A DNA stretch of 33,550 nucleotides from DATCZS01 sp036525795. Lineage in GTDB: Bacteria > Actinomycetota > Acidimicrobiia > Spongiisociales > ZC4RG35. The position numbers and the translations under genes were made by a program. The notes beneath the pieces were generated by a model, which worked only from the letters and a program-made list of their open reading frames with translations, had not been told where the DNA came from and did no database searches. The DNA is taken from assembly GCA_036525795.1 (NCBI GenBank), contig DATCZS010000170.1, positions 1-33,550 on the forward strand. Direction: 5' to 3'. Shown here in pieces: positions 16,078 to 23,687 of this stretch (its first letter is position 1; the number at the start of each line of letters is the position of its first letter).

Positions 16078-17994
16078 TTGATGTCGACTCGTTCCCGACG
16101 ATCGAACACCGACGCCATCGCAGCAGTGCTGGGGGCCCTCACCTTCGTGCTCGGCGCCCAGTCGATGCGGGTTCTGTTTGCCTCGATCACCTGGTACCTC
16201 CGCGACACCCTCGGGGTGGCGACCCTGGACCTGATTCCGGTCGCCCTCGCCCCGTTCCTCGCAGGAGCCCTCCTGCCCGTGCTCGCCCGCATCGTCGGTG
16301 TGCGCTCGGCGATGTGGACCGGTCTCGCCGTCCTCGGCGCAGCCAGAATCGCCAATCAGGCGATCGACCGGGCCGACGCCGACTTCTGGACCGCTGCCGT
16401 CGCCACCGCCGCCTTCGTCGGTCTCCTGCCGCTGCTGCTGGCCCTGGGAAGACACGCCCTGGTTGGCGGGGTGCTGCTCGGGCTGACCGTCGACACGGCG
16501 ATCCGTGGACTCGGAAACAGCCTCGACCTCGCCTACCAGCCGGGGATCGGCCCGCTTCTCGTGGTCAGTGCCGTCGTGACGGCGGCGCTGTATTGCCTCT
16601 CCCAGATCGGACACCTGGGGCGAAGTGGCGTCGGATGGGGACGGGGGGCGTTGCTGCTCGGGCTGGGGCCCTACCTCTTCGCCCAGTTCCTGGTCCTTCA
16701 GGCACAGGGTTGGACCTCGGCGGCCGGAGCCGTCTCCGCCACCCATGCCCTGGTGCGGATCTCCCTGCTCAACGTGATCGCCGTGTGGACGGCGCTGCGG
16801 TTCGGTCGAGCCCGGCGGGTTCAGGCCGCCTCGGCGGTGGTCGTCGGCCTGGCCGTCGTTGCGGCGGAGGCGTCACCGGTCCTGTTCAACACCGCCTCCG
16901 TCGTGGCGGTGGTGGCGGCCGGACCGCTGTTGATGGCGTTCGTCCCCGATCCGGGCCGGGGTCGGATCGGCGCATCGTCCGTCTATCTGGTCGGCGCGTC
17001 GGTCCTCTTCCTTGTGATCGGGCTCGCCTACTACCTGCCGATGGATCTGGACCTCGGCTTCACCCAGGCCCAGGCCCGCATCGCCGCCGCTGCGGCCCTG
17101 GGAATCGTCGGACTGCTGGGCGCGGCCGGCGGCGCATCCGCCACGGAGGGGGTGAACCGCCCGATGCCGGTCCTGGCCGCCGTGACTCTGGTGTTGCCGC
17201 TGGTGGGGACGACGGCGGCCCTTCGGCCCGACCTGGTCGGCCCTTCGGATCCCCCGGGCACGGTCAGGGTCATGACCTACAACCTCCACTCCGCCTTCGA
17301 CACGTCCGGCCGGATGGACGTCGAGGCGATCGCCCGGGTCATCGAAGACTCCGGTGCCTCCGTCGTCGGGCTCCAGGAAGTGTCGCGGGGCCGCCTGCTC
17401 AATGCGGGCACGGACCTGGTGGCACTGCTCGCACAGCGGCTCGGATTCGAATACACCGCATTCTTCGGCACCACCGACCCGGCCTGGGGCAATGCCATCC
17501 TCAGCCGGTACCCGCTCGGCGAGGTCGAGCGCACGCTGCTCCCGCTGGCGGGGACTCCGCTCCGGCGAGGCTATCTGGCCGCTCCTGTTCAGATCGGCGA
17601 CGACGAGGTTCTGTTCGTCTCCACCCACCTCCAGCACGTCAACGACCCCGACGCCCACGACGACGATCCGGAAGCCGACCTTCTCCCGGTGCATCGCGCC
17701 CAGCTCGGAGTGATTCTCGCCGAGTGGAATGGGCGGTCTCCGGCCGTGTTGGTCGGTGACTTCAACGCCCGGCCCGGATGGGCCCAGATGCAAGAGGTGC
17801 TGGCCGCCGGCTGGGTCGACTCGTGGGCCGAAGCCGGCCGGGGAGACGGCTTCACCGCCAACGCCGCCAACCCCCGCTACCGGATCGACTGGATCCTGCA
17901 CACTCCCGACGTATCGGCGGTCGACGCCGGGGTGTTCCAATCCCAGGCGTCCGACCATTTCGCCGTGATCGCCGATCTGCAGCTGCCCGGCTGA
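16078..17994 (+). CDS. Polytopic membrane protein fused to endonuclease/exonuclease/phosphatase domain
   Basis: A protein of about 638 residues in two halves. The first 390 residues are highly hydrophobic with about ten membrane segments and no family I recognise. The last 245 are an endonuclease/exonuclease/phosphatase (EEP) domain with the full motif set: TYNLHS (N401 counted from the ATG), LQEV (E433), NAILSRYP, STHLQH, GDFNARP (D560, N562), RIDWIL (D603) and SDHF (D625, H626). The catalytic residues are intact, so it should be an active Mg-dependent phosphoesterase, probably on a lipid or extracytoplasmic phosphodiester. A comparable layout, many helices then an EEP domain, is known in the eukaryotic GPI-lipid remodeller CWH43. 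The start is either TTG 16078 or ATG 16081; the promoter box fits both. Confidence 0.85.
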   Translation: MMSTRSRRSNTDAIAAVLGALTFVLGAQSMRVLFASITWYLRDTLGVATLDLIPVALAPFLAGALLPVLARIVGVRSAMWTGLAVLGAARIANQAIDRADADFWTAAVATAAFVGLLPLLLALGRHALVGGVLLGLTVDTAIRGLGNSLDLAYQPGIGPLLVVSAVVTAALYCLSQIGHLGRSGVGWGRGALLLGLGPYLFAQFLVLQAQGWTSAAGAVSATHALVRISLLNVIAVWTALRFGRARRVQAASAVVVGLAVVAAEASPVLFNTASVVAVVAAGPLLMAFVPDPGRGRIGASSVYLVGASVLFLVIGLAYYLPMDLDLGFTQAQARIAAAAALGIVGLLGAAGGASATEGVNRPMPVLAAVTLVLPLVGTTAALRPDLVGPSDPPGTVRVMTYNLHSAFDTSGRMDVEAIARVIEDSGASVVGLQEVSRGRLLNAGTDLVALLAQRLGFEYTAFFGTTDPAWGNAILSRYPLGEVERTLLPLAGTPLRRGYLAAPVQIGDDEVLFVSTHLQHVNDPDAHDDDPEADLLPVHRAQLGVILAEWNGRSPAVLVGDFNARPGWAQMQEVLAAGWVDSWAEAGRGDGFTANAANPRYRIDWILHTPDVSAVDAGVFQSQASDHFAVIADLQLPG

Positions 17995-18018
17995 CTCCTT
18001 GCGCCCCGACGGCGAACC

Positions 18019-18040
18019 GGGGTCAGACGACCTTTGACCC
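18019..18040. repeat. REP-like palindromic element
   Basis: The stretch contains GGGTCA (18020-18025) and TGACCC (18035-18040) as an imperfect dyad, with an inner GGTC-AGAC-GACC. A GGGGTCAGAC core is familiar from repetitive extragenic palindromes associated with REP-type transposases. Only this copy is seen here, so the assignment is tentative. Confidence 0.3.
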
Positions 18041-18097
18041 TTCCTTCACAAGCTCGGGTTCCGTACGGTGAACACAGCGACCTGGGAGGGGTGGCGC

Positions 18098-19411
18098 ATG
18101 CAACAGCGGCGGTCACATGTGGTCATCGGCGCCGTGCTCATCCAGTTGTGCCTCGGCGCCATCTACGCCTGGTCGGTCTTCACCCCGGCATTGCAGGACG
18201 CCGGGTGGTCGAAGACCCAGACCCAGATCGTGTTCTCGATCGGGCTCGCCAGCTTCGCCCTGGTGATGGTCATGGCAGGCAGGAAACTCAAGACCTGGGG
18301 GCCGCGCCCCCTGGCGATCGCCGGTGGACTCACCCTCGGCGCCGGCTACCTCATCGCCGGGCTGTCCGGCGGGACCGGGTTCTGGTTGGTGCTCCTCGGC
18401 GTCGGATTGGTGGGCGGAGCCGGAATCGGCCTGGCGTACGTCGTCCCGATCGCAGTGGGCATGCGGTGGTTCCCCGATCACAAGGGATTCATCACCGGCG
18501 CGGCGGTGGCCGGGTTCGGCTTCGGCGCGCTCGGCTGGGTCAAACTGGCAGGCGAATGGGGCAACCTGATCGCCGACCGAGGACTCGGCACCACGTTCGC
18601 GATCTTCGGGATCGCCTTCGCCGCCCTGGTGCTGGCCGGGAGCCTCGCCATGCGCATGCCCCCCGAAGGCTGGCTGCCGGCCGGGTTCTCTCCCGCGGTT
18701 TCCGCTGCCGCCGGATCGGGTCGAGAGAACTTCCAGCCCCGGCAGATGCTGCGCACCCCTCAATTCCACCTGGTCTCGATCACCTTCGCCGTGAGCGCCG
18801 GTGCCGGGTTGATGGCGATCGGACTGATGAAGCTCTATCCGATCGAGGCCCTCACCGCCAACGGGATCGACGAGGTCACTGCCAGCGCGTATGCGGGTAC
18901 CGCAATGGCGGTGTTCTTCAGCCTGGCGAACGGCGTCGGGAGGCTCGTGTGGGGCACGCTGAGCGACGCTATCGGGCGCAAGCGCTCGGTAGTGCTCATG
19001 GTGGGAAGCCAGGCGCTGTTCCTGTTCGCCTTCACGGCGATGGCCGGAAGCCGCTGGTTGCTCTACCTGGGGGCAGCGCTGATCGGGTTCAACTTCGGTG
19101 GCAACTTCGCCCTCTTCCCTGCCCTCACCGCTGACGAGTTCGGCGACACCGCGGTCGGACGCAACTATCCGTGGGTGTTCCTGTCCTACGGAGCGGGGGG
19201 CATCGTCTTTCCCATCCTGGGGGGCTGGATGGGGGATCTGGGCAACTTCCCCCTGGCCTTCTCGATTTGCGCCGTCGCCTGCCTGATCGGGGCCATCGCC
19301 GCCGCGCTGGTCTATCCGCCCCACCTCGACGAGGTGGAGGAACCCTTCACGGTGGAACACTTTCTCCACAGCGCCCACCTCTTCGACCACGAAGAAGTCG
19401 CGACCGGCTGA
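18098..19411 (+). CDS. OFA-type major facilitator superfamily transporter
   Basis: A 437-residue, 12-helix transporter of the oxalate/formate antiporter (OFA) MFS family. The opening RRSHVVIGAVLIQLCLGAIYAWSVF is split by family-typical residues (GAIYAWSVF), and the GRLVWGTLSDAIGRKRSV loop between helices 8 and 9 is the MFS signature. Members carry small carboxylates such as oxalate, formate or lactate, but the substrate cannot be read from sequence. I take the ATG at 18098, which has GGGAGG eight bases upstream; an in-frame GTG at 18068 would add ten non-conserved residues. The C-terminal tail is acidic with several His residues (HFLHSAHLFDHEE). Confidence 0.88.
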   Translation: MQQRRSHVVIGAVLIQLCLGAIYAWSVFTPALQDAGWSKTQTQIVFSIGLASFALVMVMAGRKLKTWGPRPLAIAGGLTLGAGYLIAGLSGGTGFWLVLLGVGLVGGAGIGLAYVVPIAVGMRWFPDHKGFITGAAVAGFGFGALGWVKLAGEWGNLIADRGLGTTFAIFGIAFAALVLAGSLAMRMPPEGWLPAGFSPAVSAAAGSGRENFQPRQMLRTPQFHLVSITFAVSAGAGLMAIGLMKLYPIEALTANGIDEVTASAYAGTAMAVFFSLANGVGRLVWGTLSDAIGRKRSVVLMVGSQALFLFAFTAMAGSRWLLYLGAALIGFNFGGNFALFPALTADEFGDTAVGRNYPWVFLSYGAGGIVFPILGGWMGDLGNFPLAFSICAVACLIGAIAAALVYPPHLDEVEEPFTVEHFLHSAHLFDHEEVATG

Positions 19412-19531
19412 CCTCGGGCAGCGTCGAGGGCGCCCCGCAGGCTTTTTGGGGTCCTCTTTCGCATTTCCGTCATCCGGGAGCCTGCCTCGTCTCGTACACA
19501 CCGAGACAGACGCTCTAGAGGAGGCAATCCC

Positions 19532-20323
19532 ATGCGAACGCTGACGGCGATCTTCGCCGCTGCCCTGTTGACACTGGCGGCCCTGCCCGCCATGGCGCAG
19601 GAAGAGGCCCGAATCCACCTGCTGCACGGAATCCCCGACACCAATGTGGACGTGGAAGTCGGTGGCGCCAACGTATTCGAGAACTTCGCGTTCGGCGAAA
19701 CCCAGGACCTGTCGGCGCTGGCCGGCGAGACTCTGGTCGGCCTGAAGGTGAAGCTGGCGGGAACCGACACCGTCGCCATCGACGCCGGTGACACGGCGCT
19801 CCCGGCTTCGGGGAACTACACGATCATCGCCCACCTCGACGCAGACGGCACCCCGACGCTCGGGGTCTTCGCCAACGACACCTCGGCGATCGCGGCGGGC
19901 GAGGGCCGGATCGTGGTTCGCCACGCCGCCGCCGCTCCCGCCGTCGACATCAAGGCGAACGGAGCCGTGGCCTTCGCCAACGTACCCAACGGCGCCGAAG
20001 GCCAGCTCGACCTGGCCCCTGGCATCCTCACCGCCGAGGTCGTCCCCGCCGGAGCCGACGCGCCCGTGGTGATCGGGCCGGCCGATCTGACCGTCGCCGA
20101 AGGCGCATCGCTGATCGTGTATGCGGTCGGCTCGCTGGACGCCGGCTCCCTCACGGTCCTCACCGAATCGATCGTCGGCCTGGGGACGGCACCTGCGGCG
20201 GTCAACACCGGCGACAGCCCCGTGGGGGCGGACATGCGGCTCGTCGTCGCAGCCGGGCTGGGCGCAGCACTCATGGCTGCGTTCGCCGGTCGCCGGCGTA
20301 CCGCAATCGACAGGCGCGCCTGA
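19532..20323 (+). CDS. Secreted DUF4397 protein with sortase-like C-terminal anchor signal
   Basis: A 263-residue protein with a signal peptide (cleavage near AMA-Q, residue 22), two tandem DUF4397-like beta modules (about 25-112 and 121-212; compare RIHLLHGIPDTNVDVEV with RIVVRHAAAAPAVDIKA), then AVNTGDSP (223-230), a hydrophobic helix (about 234-253) and the basic end GRRRTAIDRRA. The last part has the order of a cell-wall sorting signal, with AVNTG in place of LPxTG. A sortase gene follows 52 bases downstream, so this is probably its substrate. The ATG has AGGAGG seven bases upstream. The molecular role of DUF4397 is unknown; it is probably a surface adhesin or structural protein. Confidence 0.85.
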   Translation: MRTLTAIFAAALLTLAALPAMAQEEARIHLLHGIPDTNVDVEVGGANVFENFAFGETQDLSALAGETLVGLKVKLAGTDTVAIDAGDTALPASGNYTIIAHLDADGTPTLGVFANDTSAIAAGEGRIVVRHAAAAPAVDIKANGAVAFANVPNGAEGQLDLAPGILTAEVVPAGADAPVVIGPADLTVAEGASLIVYAVGSLDAGSLTVLTESIVGLGTAPAAVNTGDSPVGADMRLVVAAGLGAALMAAFAGRRRTAIDRRA

Positions 20324-20334
20324 TCGACCCCTCG

Positions 20335-20367
20335 GTTCAGGGGCGGGGCTCAGCCCCGCCCCTGAAC
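20335..20367 (+). terminator. Perfect 15-bp hairpin between the DUF4397 and sortase genes
   Basis: GTTCAGGGGCGGGGC pairs with GCCCCGCCCCTGAAC around a 3-base loop, 11 bases after the DUF4397 stop and eight before the sortase ATG. There is no T-run, so it may be a weak terminator, an mRNA-stabilising 3' end or an element that limits sortase expression. Confidence 0.5.
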
Positions 20368-20375
20368 TTCCACCC

Positions 20376-21068
20376 ATGCACAGACTCGTCGCCCTGCTCG
20401 TCACAGGATTCATCCTGCTCCCGGCCTGTGCGCTCGGATCGAGCGATCAGGCCGCCGGGTCAGCTCCGACATCCACCACGGCCCAACCGGTTCCGGAGGC
20501 TGCGACCAGCACCACCAGGCCACCTGCACCCCGCACCGAGCTTTCTCCGCTGGCAGCGCGCATCGTCCCGCTCGGATCCGCCATCTACGACCCGGCCACT
20601 GCGAATCCGGAGCGCCCTCCACGCCCCACAGTGCTGTCGATCCCCGCCATCGGCGTCTCGGAGGTCTCGATCGTGGATGTGGGGGTACTCGACAACGGAG
20701 AGATGGAGATTCCCGGCCGCACCGAGGTGGGGTGGTATCGATACGGTCCCCGGCCCGGTGAGCCCGGCTCGGCGGTGCTCGCCGCCCACATCGCGTTCGA
20801 TGGAAGGGCGGGGGTGTTTCGGCGGCTGGCGGCCATCGAACCCGGCGCCACCGTGACGGTCGGCTTCGAGGACGGCTCGACCGGTATCTACCGCGTGTTC
20901 GAAACGGCTCAGTACCCGAAAGACCAACTACCCAACGAGCGGGTCTTCTCTCGGGAAGGGGATCCCGTCCTGACCCTCATCACCTGCGGTGGCGACTTCA
21001 ACCGCTCGCTCCGGTCGTACGCCGACAACGTGGTGGCATACGCCATCCCTCTGTCATCCTTCGACTGA
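20376..21068 (+). CDS. Class F-like sortase with lipoprotein signal
   Basis: A 230-residue protein with an N-terminal hydrophobic segment ending in LLPAC (Cys18, a possible lipobox), a Ser/Thr/Pro-rich linker (about 20-60) and a sortase domain. The GWYRYGPRPGEPGSAVLAAH region holds catalytic H138; LITCGG holds C204; R213 follows in NRSLRSY. The TCGG motif and small domain match the actinobacterial class E/F group, here most like class F. It would join surface proteins to the cell wall. The ATG at 20376 lacks an SD and follows a strong hairpin; co-transcription with the upstream DUF4397 gene is likely. Its 3' end overlaps the convergent Kef gene by 15 bases. A lipoprotein-type anchor instead of a plain signal anchor would be unusual for a sortase. 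Confidence 0.85.
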   Translation: MHRLVALLVTGFILLPACALGSSDQAAGSAPTSTTAQPVPEAATSTTRPPAPRTELSPLAARIVPLGSAIYDPATANPERPPRPTVLSIPAIGVSEVSIVDVGVLDNGEMEIPGRTEVGWYRYGPRPGEPGSAVLAAHIAFDGRAGVFRRLAAIEPGATVTVGFEDGSTGIYRVFETAQYPKDQLPNERVFSREGDPVLTLITCGGDFNRSLRSYADNVVAYAIPLSSFD

Positions 21069-22655
21069 CGGACCCTGGCGGCCACCCCACACCACGCCTA
21101 CCGCATCGTCGGCCAGAGCCTGTCCGGCCTCTTCGTAGAGGTTCCTGGCCACGTCGACACCGGCCTTCTGCAGTTCCTCGACCTGGTCGGGGTAGGTGGC
21201 GATGGCGGCGAGCTTCGCCTCGGGGAGGAACTCCCGCACCCTGCGAACCAGTTCGAGGTTGGCCGCGTGACTGTTCATGGCGGCGACGACCAGTTCCACC
21301 TCCGGATGGAACCGGACCCGCTCCCAGAAGTCCCGGTCCAGCGCATCCCCCCGGATCACCGATCTCCGCTCTCGTTCGTGCCGTTCGACGGTCTCCGACC
21401 CGCGATCGACACCCACCACCACCCTTCCGCGGCGTTCCACCATCTCGTCATAGGCTCCTGTCCCCACCCGTCCCATCCCGAAGATCAACACCCGGGCGAA
21501 CCCGCAGTCCACGACCGCGTCCTCGGGCACCGGGATGCCCCGATCCAGCGCCGAAAGCCGCCCCGACCATCGCTCGTAGAGACGGAACCGAATCGTGTTC
21601 AGCACGGCCGCAGCGACCAGAGACGACGACACCGCCACCGCCAGCACCGATATCCACTCCCGGCCCAGCAGTCCCGATGCGAGAGCCGCCGACACCACGA
21701 TGAGACCGAACTCGCTGTAGCTGGTGAGCGGGAGCGACGCGTGGAACGCCGTTCTCGACCTGAGGCGGAATCGAGTGAGAAGCCAGCCGAAACCGGCGGT
21801 CTTGACCACCACGAGCACCGTGGCGATCAGCCCGATCGCCCACGCCGCCGGGGACGGGGCACCGGCCAGGCCGACGGACAGGAAGAAGCCCACCAACAGC
21901 AGATCCTTGAATCCGAGCAGTCGATCGGACAGTTCCCCTGCCCGCGGGTGGGTCGACAACACCAGCCCGGCTGCCAGCGCGCCGAGGTCGGGCTTGAGCC
22001 CGACGGCCTCGAACGCCCCTGCCCCGAGTCCCAACGCGAGCGTGAACCCGAGCAGCGCGAGGACCTCGCCGTGCCCGCTCCGGTCCAGCACCCAGCCGAG
22101 GAGCGGCCGGAGGAAGAAGAAGACGGCGACCACCGGAACGGCCCAGATCGACGGGAGCCTGCCGTCGGCGAGCAGGAGGAAGACGACGGCCAGCAGATCC
22201 TGGACGATCAGCACTCCCACCGCCACCCTCCCCGCCAGCGAGGCCGACTCGTTGGTCTCTTCGAGCGCTTTGACTGCGAACACCGTGCTGGAGAAGGAGA
22301 AGGCGAACCCGACGATCGCCGCCGAACCGAGATCGAGGTCCCGGGCGAGCGGGAGCCCGAGCGCTCCGAGTCCGAGGAGGATCGCCCCGAACAGCACCGT
22401 CACGCCGGTGGCATGAATGGTGGCCGTCGCCCACACCTGGCGACGGCCGAGGGTCTTCACCTTGAGCTTCAGTCCGATCCCGAACAGGAGCACCAGCACG
22501 CCGGCATCGGAGACCGCCTCGATCGCCGGGGAGGACTCGTATCCGAGTGCGTGCAGCACGAACCCGGCCACCAGGTAGCCAACCAGCGGCGGCAGCCCCA
22601 CCGCCCGGGCGCCGAACCCGAACGCAAAGGCGGCGGCGAGAAGTCCCATGTCCAT
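21054..22655 (-). CDS. Kef-type cation:proton antiporter with RCK/TrkA-N domain
   Basis: A 533-residue CPA2-family antiporter: about 12 membrane segments (1-360) including FGIGLKLK, the VQDLLAV motif (Q152, D153) and the FFLSVGL region, then a TrkA-N/RCK domain (about 387-500) with Rossmann motif IFGMGRVG (391-398) and GDALD. It is likely to exchange K+ (or Na+) for H+ under nucleotide control. The short C-terminal tail has no RCK-C domain. The ATG at 22655 has no SD, but GATAAT ends eight bases upstream, suggesting a leaderless mRNA; a second ATG at 22649 is possible. The 178-base gap upstream (22656-22833) holds this promoter box and nothing else that I recognise. Confidence 0.9.
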   Translation of the reverse strand: MDMGLLAAAFAFGFGARAVGLPPLVGYLVAGFVLHALGYESSPAIEAVSDAGVLVLLFGIGLKLKVKTLGRRQVWATATIHATGVTVLFGAILLGLGALGLPLARDLDLGSAAIVGFAFSFSSTVFAVKALEETNESASLAGRVAVGVLIVQDLLAVVFLLLADGRLPSIWAVPVVAVFFFLRPLLGWVLDRSGHGEVLALLGFTLALGLGAGAFEAVGLKPDLGALAAGLVLSTHPRAGELSDRLLGFKDLLLVGFFLSVGLAGAPSPAAWAIGLIATVLVVVKTAGFGWLLTRFRLRSRTAFHASLPLTSYSEFGLIVVSAALASGLLGREWISVLAVAVSSSLVAAAVLNTIRFRLYERWSGRLSALDRGIPVPEDAVVDCGFARVLIFGMGRVGTGAYDEMVERRGRVVVGVDRGSETVERHERERRSVIRGDALDRDFWERVRFHPEVELVVAAMNSHAANLELVRRVREFLPEAKLAAIATYPDQVEELQKAGVDVARNLYEEAGQALADDAVGVVWGGRQGPSVEG

Positions 22656-22663
22656 TGCAGGGG

Positions 22664-22669
22664 ATTATC
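22664..22669 (-). promoter_or_regulatory. -10 box of a probable leaderless promoter (Kef-type antiporter)
   Basis: GATAAT on the minus strand lies eight bases before the ATG at 22655. No SD is present between them. Confidence 0.45.
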
Positions 22670-22833
22670 GCCGGGGACGCCGCAGGTGTCTCCCGGTCTC
22701 CGCGTACCCCCGTGGCGCCCGCCGACGAGGGGATGAATCGCTCCCCGCGTGCCCGGACTCGGGATCCGGCCGCCACCGCACCCCGGGGAGCCGAGGGTCG
22801 GAGATCGACGGGTTCCGCCCGGTGAATCGATGC

Positions 22834-23625
22834 TCAGCGGACGAGCCGGGCCAGTTCGGCGAGGACCGGACCCACCTCGTGGCCGATCCCCTCGGAGAGT
22901 CGACCGGCGAGGACGGGAACCCGCCAGGCGTTCAGCGCTTCGGAGTCCAGCGCGGTTGCCGACCGATAGGTGCGCAGGTACCGGCGTCGGAACAACGCCA
23001 GGAAGCGGACGAGCACAGCGCGTTGGGGGGTGCCGGCCGGAATTCCCGCCGGCGACATCAGCCACAGCGAACGCGCCACGTCCGCCGCCGGCGCGCCTCG
23101 CGCCGCGTCGAGCCAGTCGATCACGACCGGGCCCCCGGAGGACACCATGACGTTGCCGGGGTGATAGTCGCCGTGCAACACCGCATCGTCGTCGTCGAGC
23201 GCCAGCAGCCTGTCCTTTGCGAACCTGCGGGTTGCCTCGTCGAGCGGGACGGCTGCGTCGATCTTGGCGGCGAGGAGATCCTTCACAGACGGGAGCCGGG
23301 CGGTTCGCCTCCCGTGCATCTCTGCGTGGAGCCGGGCCAGCAACGAGGCGTGGGCTCGGTAGGCCCACGGGCGGCTCCGCAGAACATCGAGCATCACCTG
23401 CCCGTCGATCCGGTCGAAGAGGTAGCCGACGCGACCGCCCAGGGCGTGAGCCCCGTGCGTGCCGGGGGCCTTCACGCCGGCATCGTGGGCGGCCTGGGTC
23501 TTGCGGGCCTCGATCTCGAGCGAACGGCTGTCGAAGCCGGGCAGCAGGACCTTGACGACCATCCGCTCCCCGACCGGATACACCTCGGCGGTTCGGCCCA
23601 CCCCGATCGGCTGATCATCGCTCAC
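22834..23625 (-). CDS. APH-fold phosphotransferase family protein
   Basis: A 263-residue protein of the aminoglycoside phosphotransferase / choline kinase-like fold. The ATP-binding Lys lies in RMVVKVL, the catalytic loop is LHGDYHPGN (D153) and the Mg-binding motif is VIDWLD (D170). The catalytic residues are present. Members of this broad family phosphorylate antibiotics, sugars, amino alcohols or other small molecules, and there is no basis here for calling it a resistance gene. The GTG at 23625 has no SD; TATCGT ends six bases upstream, again suggesting a leaderless message. Confidence 0.83.
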   Translation of the reverse strand: MSDDQPIGVGRTAEVYPVGERMVVKVLLPGFDSRSLEIEARKTQAAHDAGVKAPGTHGAHALGGRVGYLFDRIDGQVMLDVLRSRPWAYRAHASLLARLHAEMHGRRTARLPSVKDLLAAKIDAAVPLDEATRRFAKDRLLALDDDDAVLHGDYHPGNVMVSSGGPVVIDWLDAARGAPAADVARSLWLMSPAGIPAGTPQRAVLVRFLALFRRRYLRTYRSATALDSEALNAWRVPVLAGRLSEGIGHEVGPVLAELARLVR

Positions 23626-23631
23626 ATCCGA

Positions 23632-23657
23632 ACGATATCCCGGCCCGTCGGGCCGGG
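23632..23657 (-). promoter_or_regulatory. Leaderless -10 box with adjoining hairpin upstream of the APH-fold gene
   Basis: TATCGT (23632-23637, minus strand) ends six bases before the GTG. Directly upstream is a perfect dyad, CCCGGCCC-GAC-GGGCCGGG (23639-23657, read on the minus strand), in the spacer region of the promoter. It could be a regulator site or the 3' end hairpin of the upstream secreted-protein gene; it lacks a T-run. Confidence 0.4.
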
Positions 23658-23687
23658 CGCAGTTTGTGCCACCCGTTCGGGCACGGA

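Noticed and set aside
19412..19465. Possible terminator after the OFA transporter
   Set aside because: A 5-bp stem (CCTCG/CGAGG, 19412-19429) and a distant TTTTT do not form a standard hairpin plus T-run.
18113..20413. A 766-codon minus-strand open frame
   Set aside because: It is antisense to the OFA transporter and the DUF4397 gene, with a charged, low-hydrophobicity translation and no domain.
22834..23625. APH-fold protein as an aminoglycoside resistance gene
   Set aside because: The catalytic motifs only show the broad fold. Most chromosomal members in environmental actinobacteria have other or unknown substrates.
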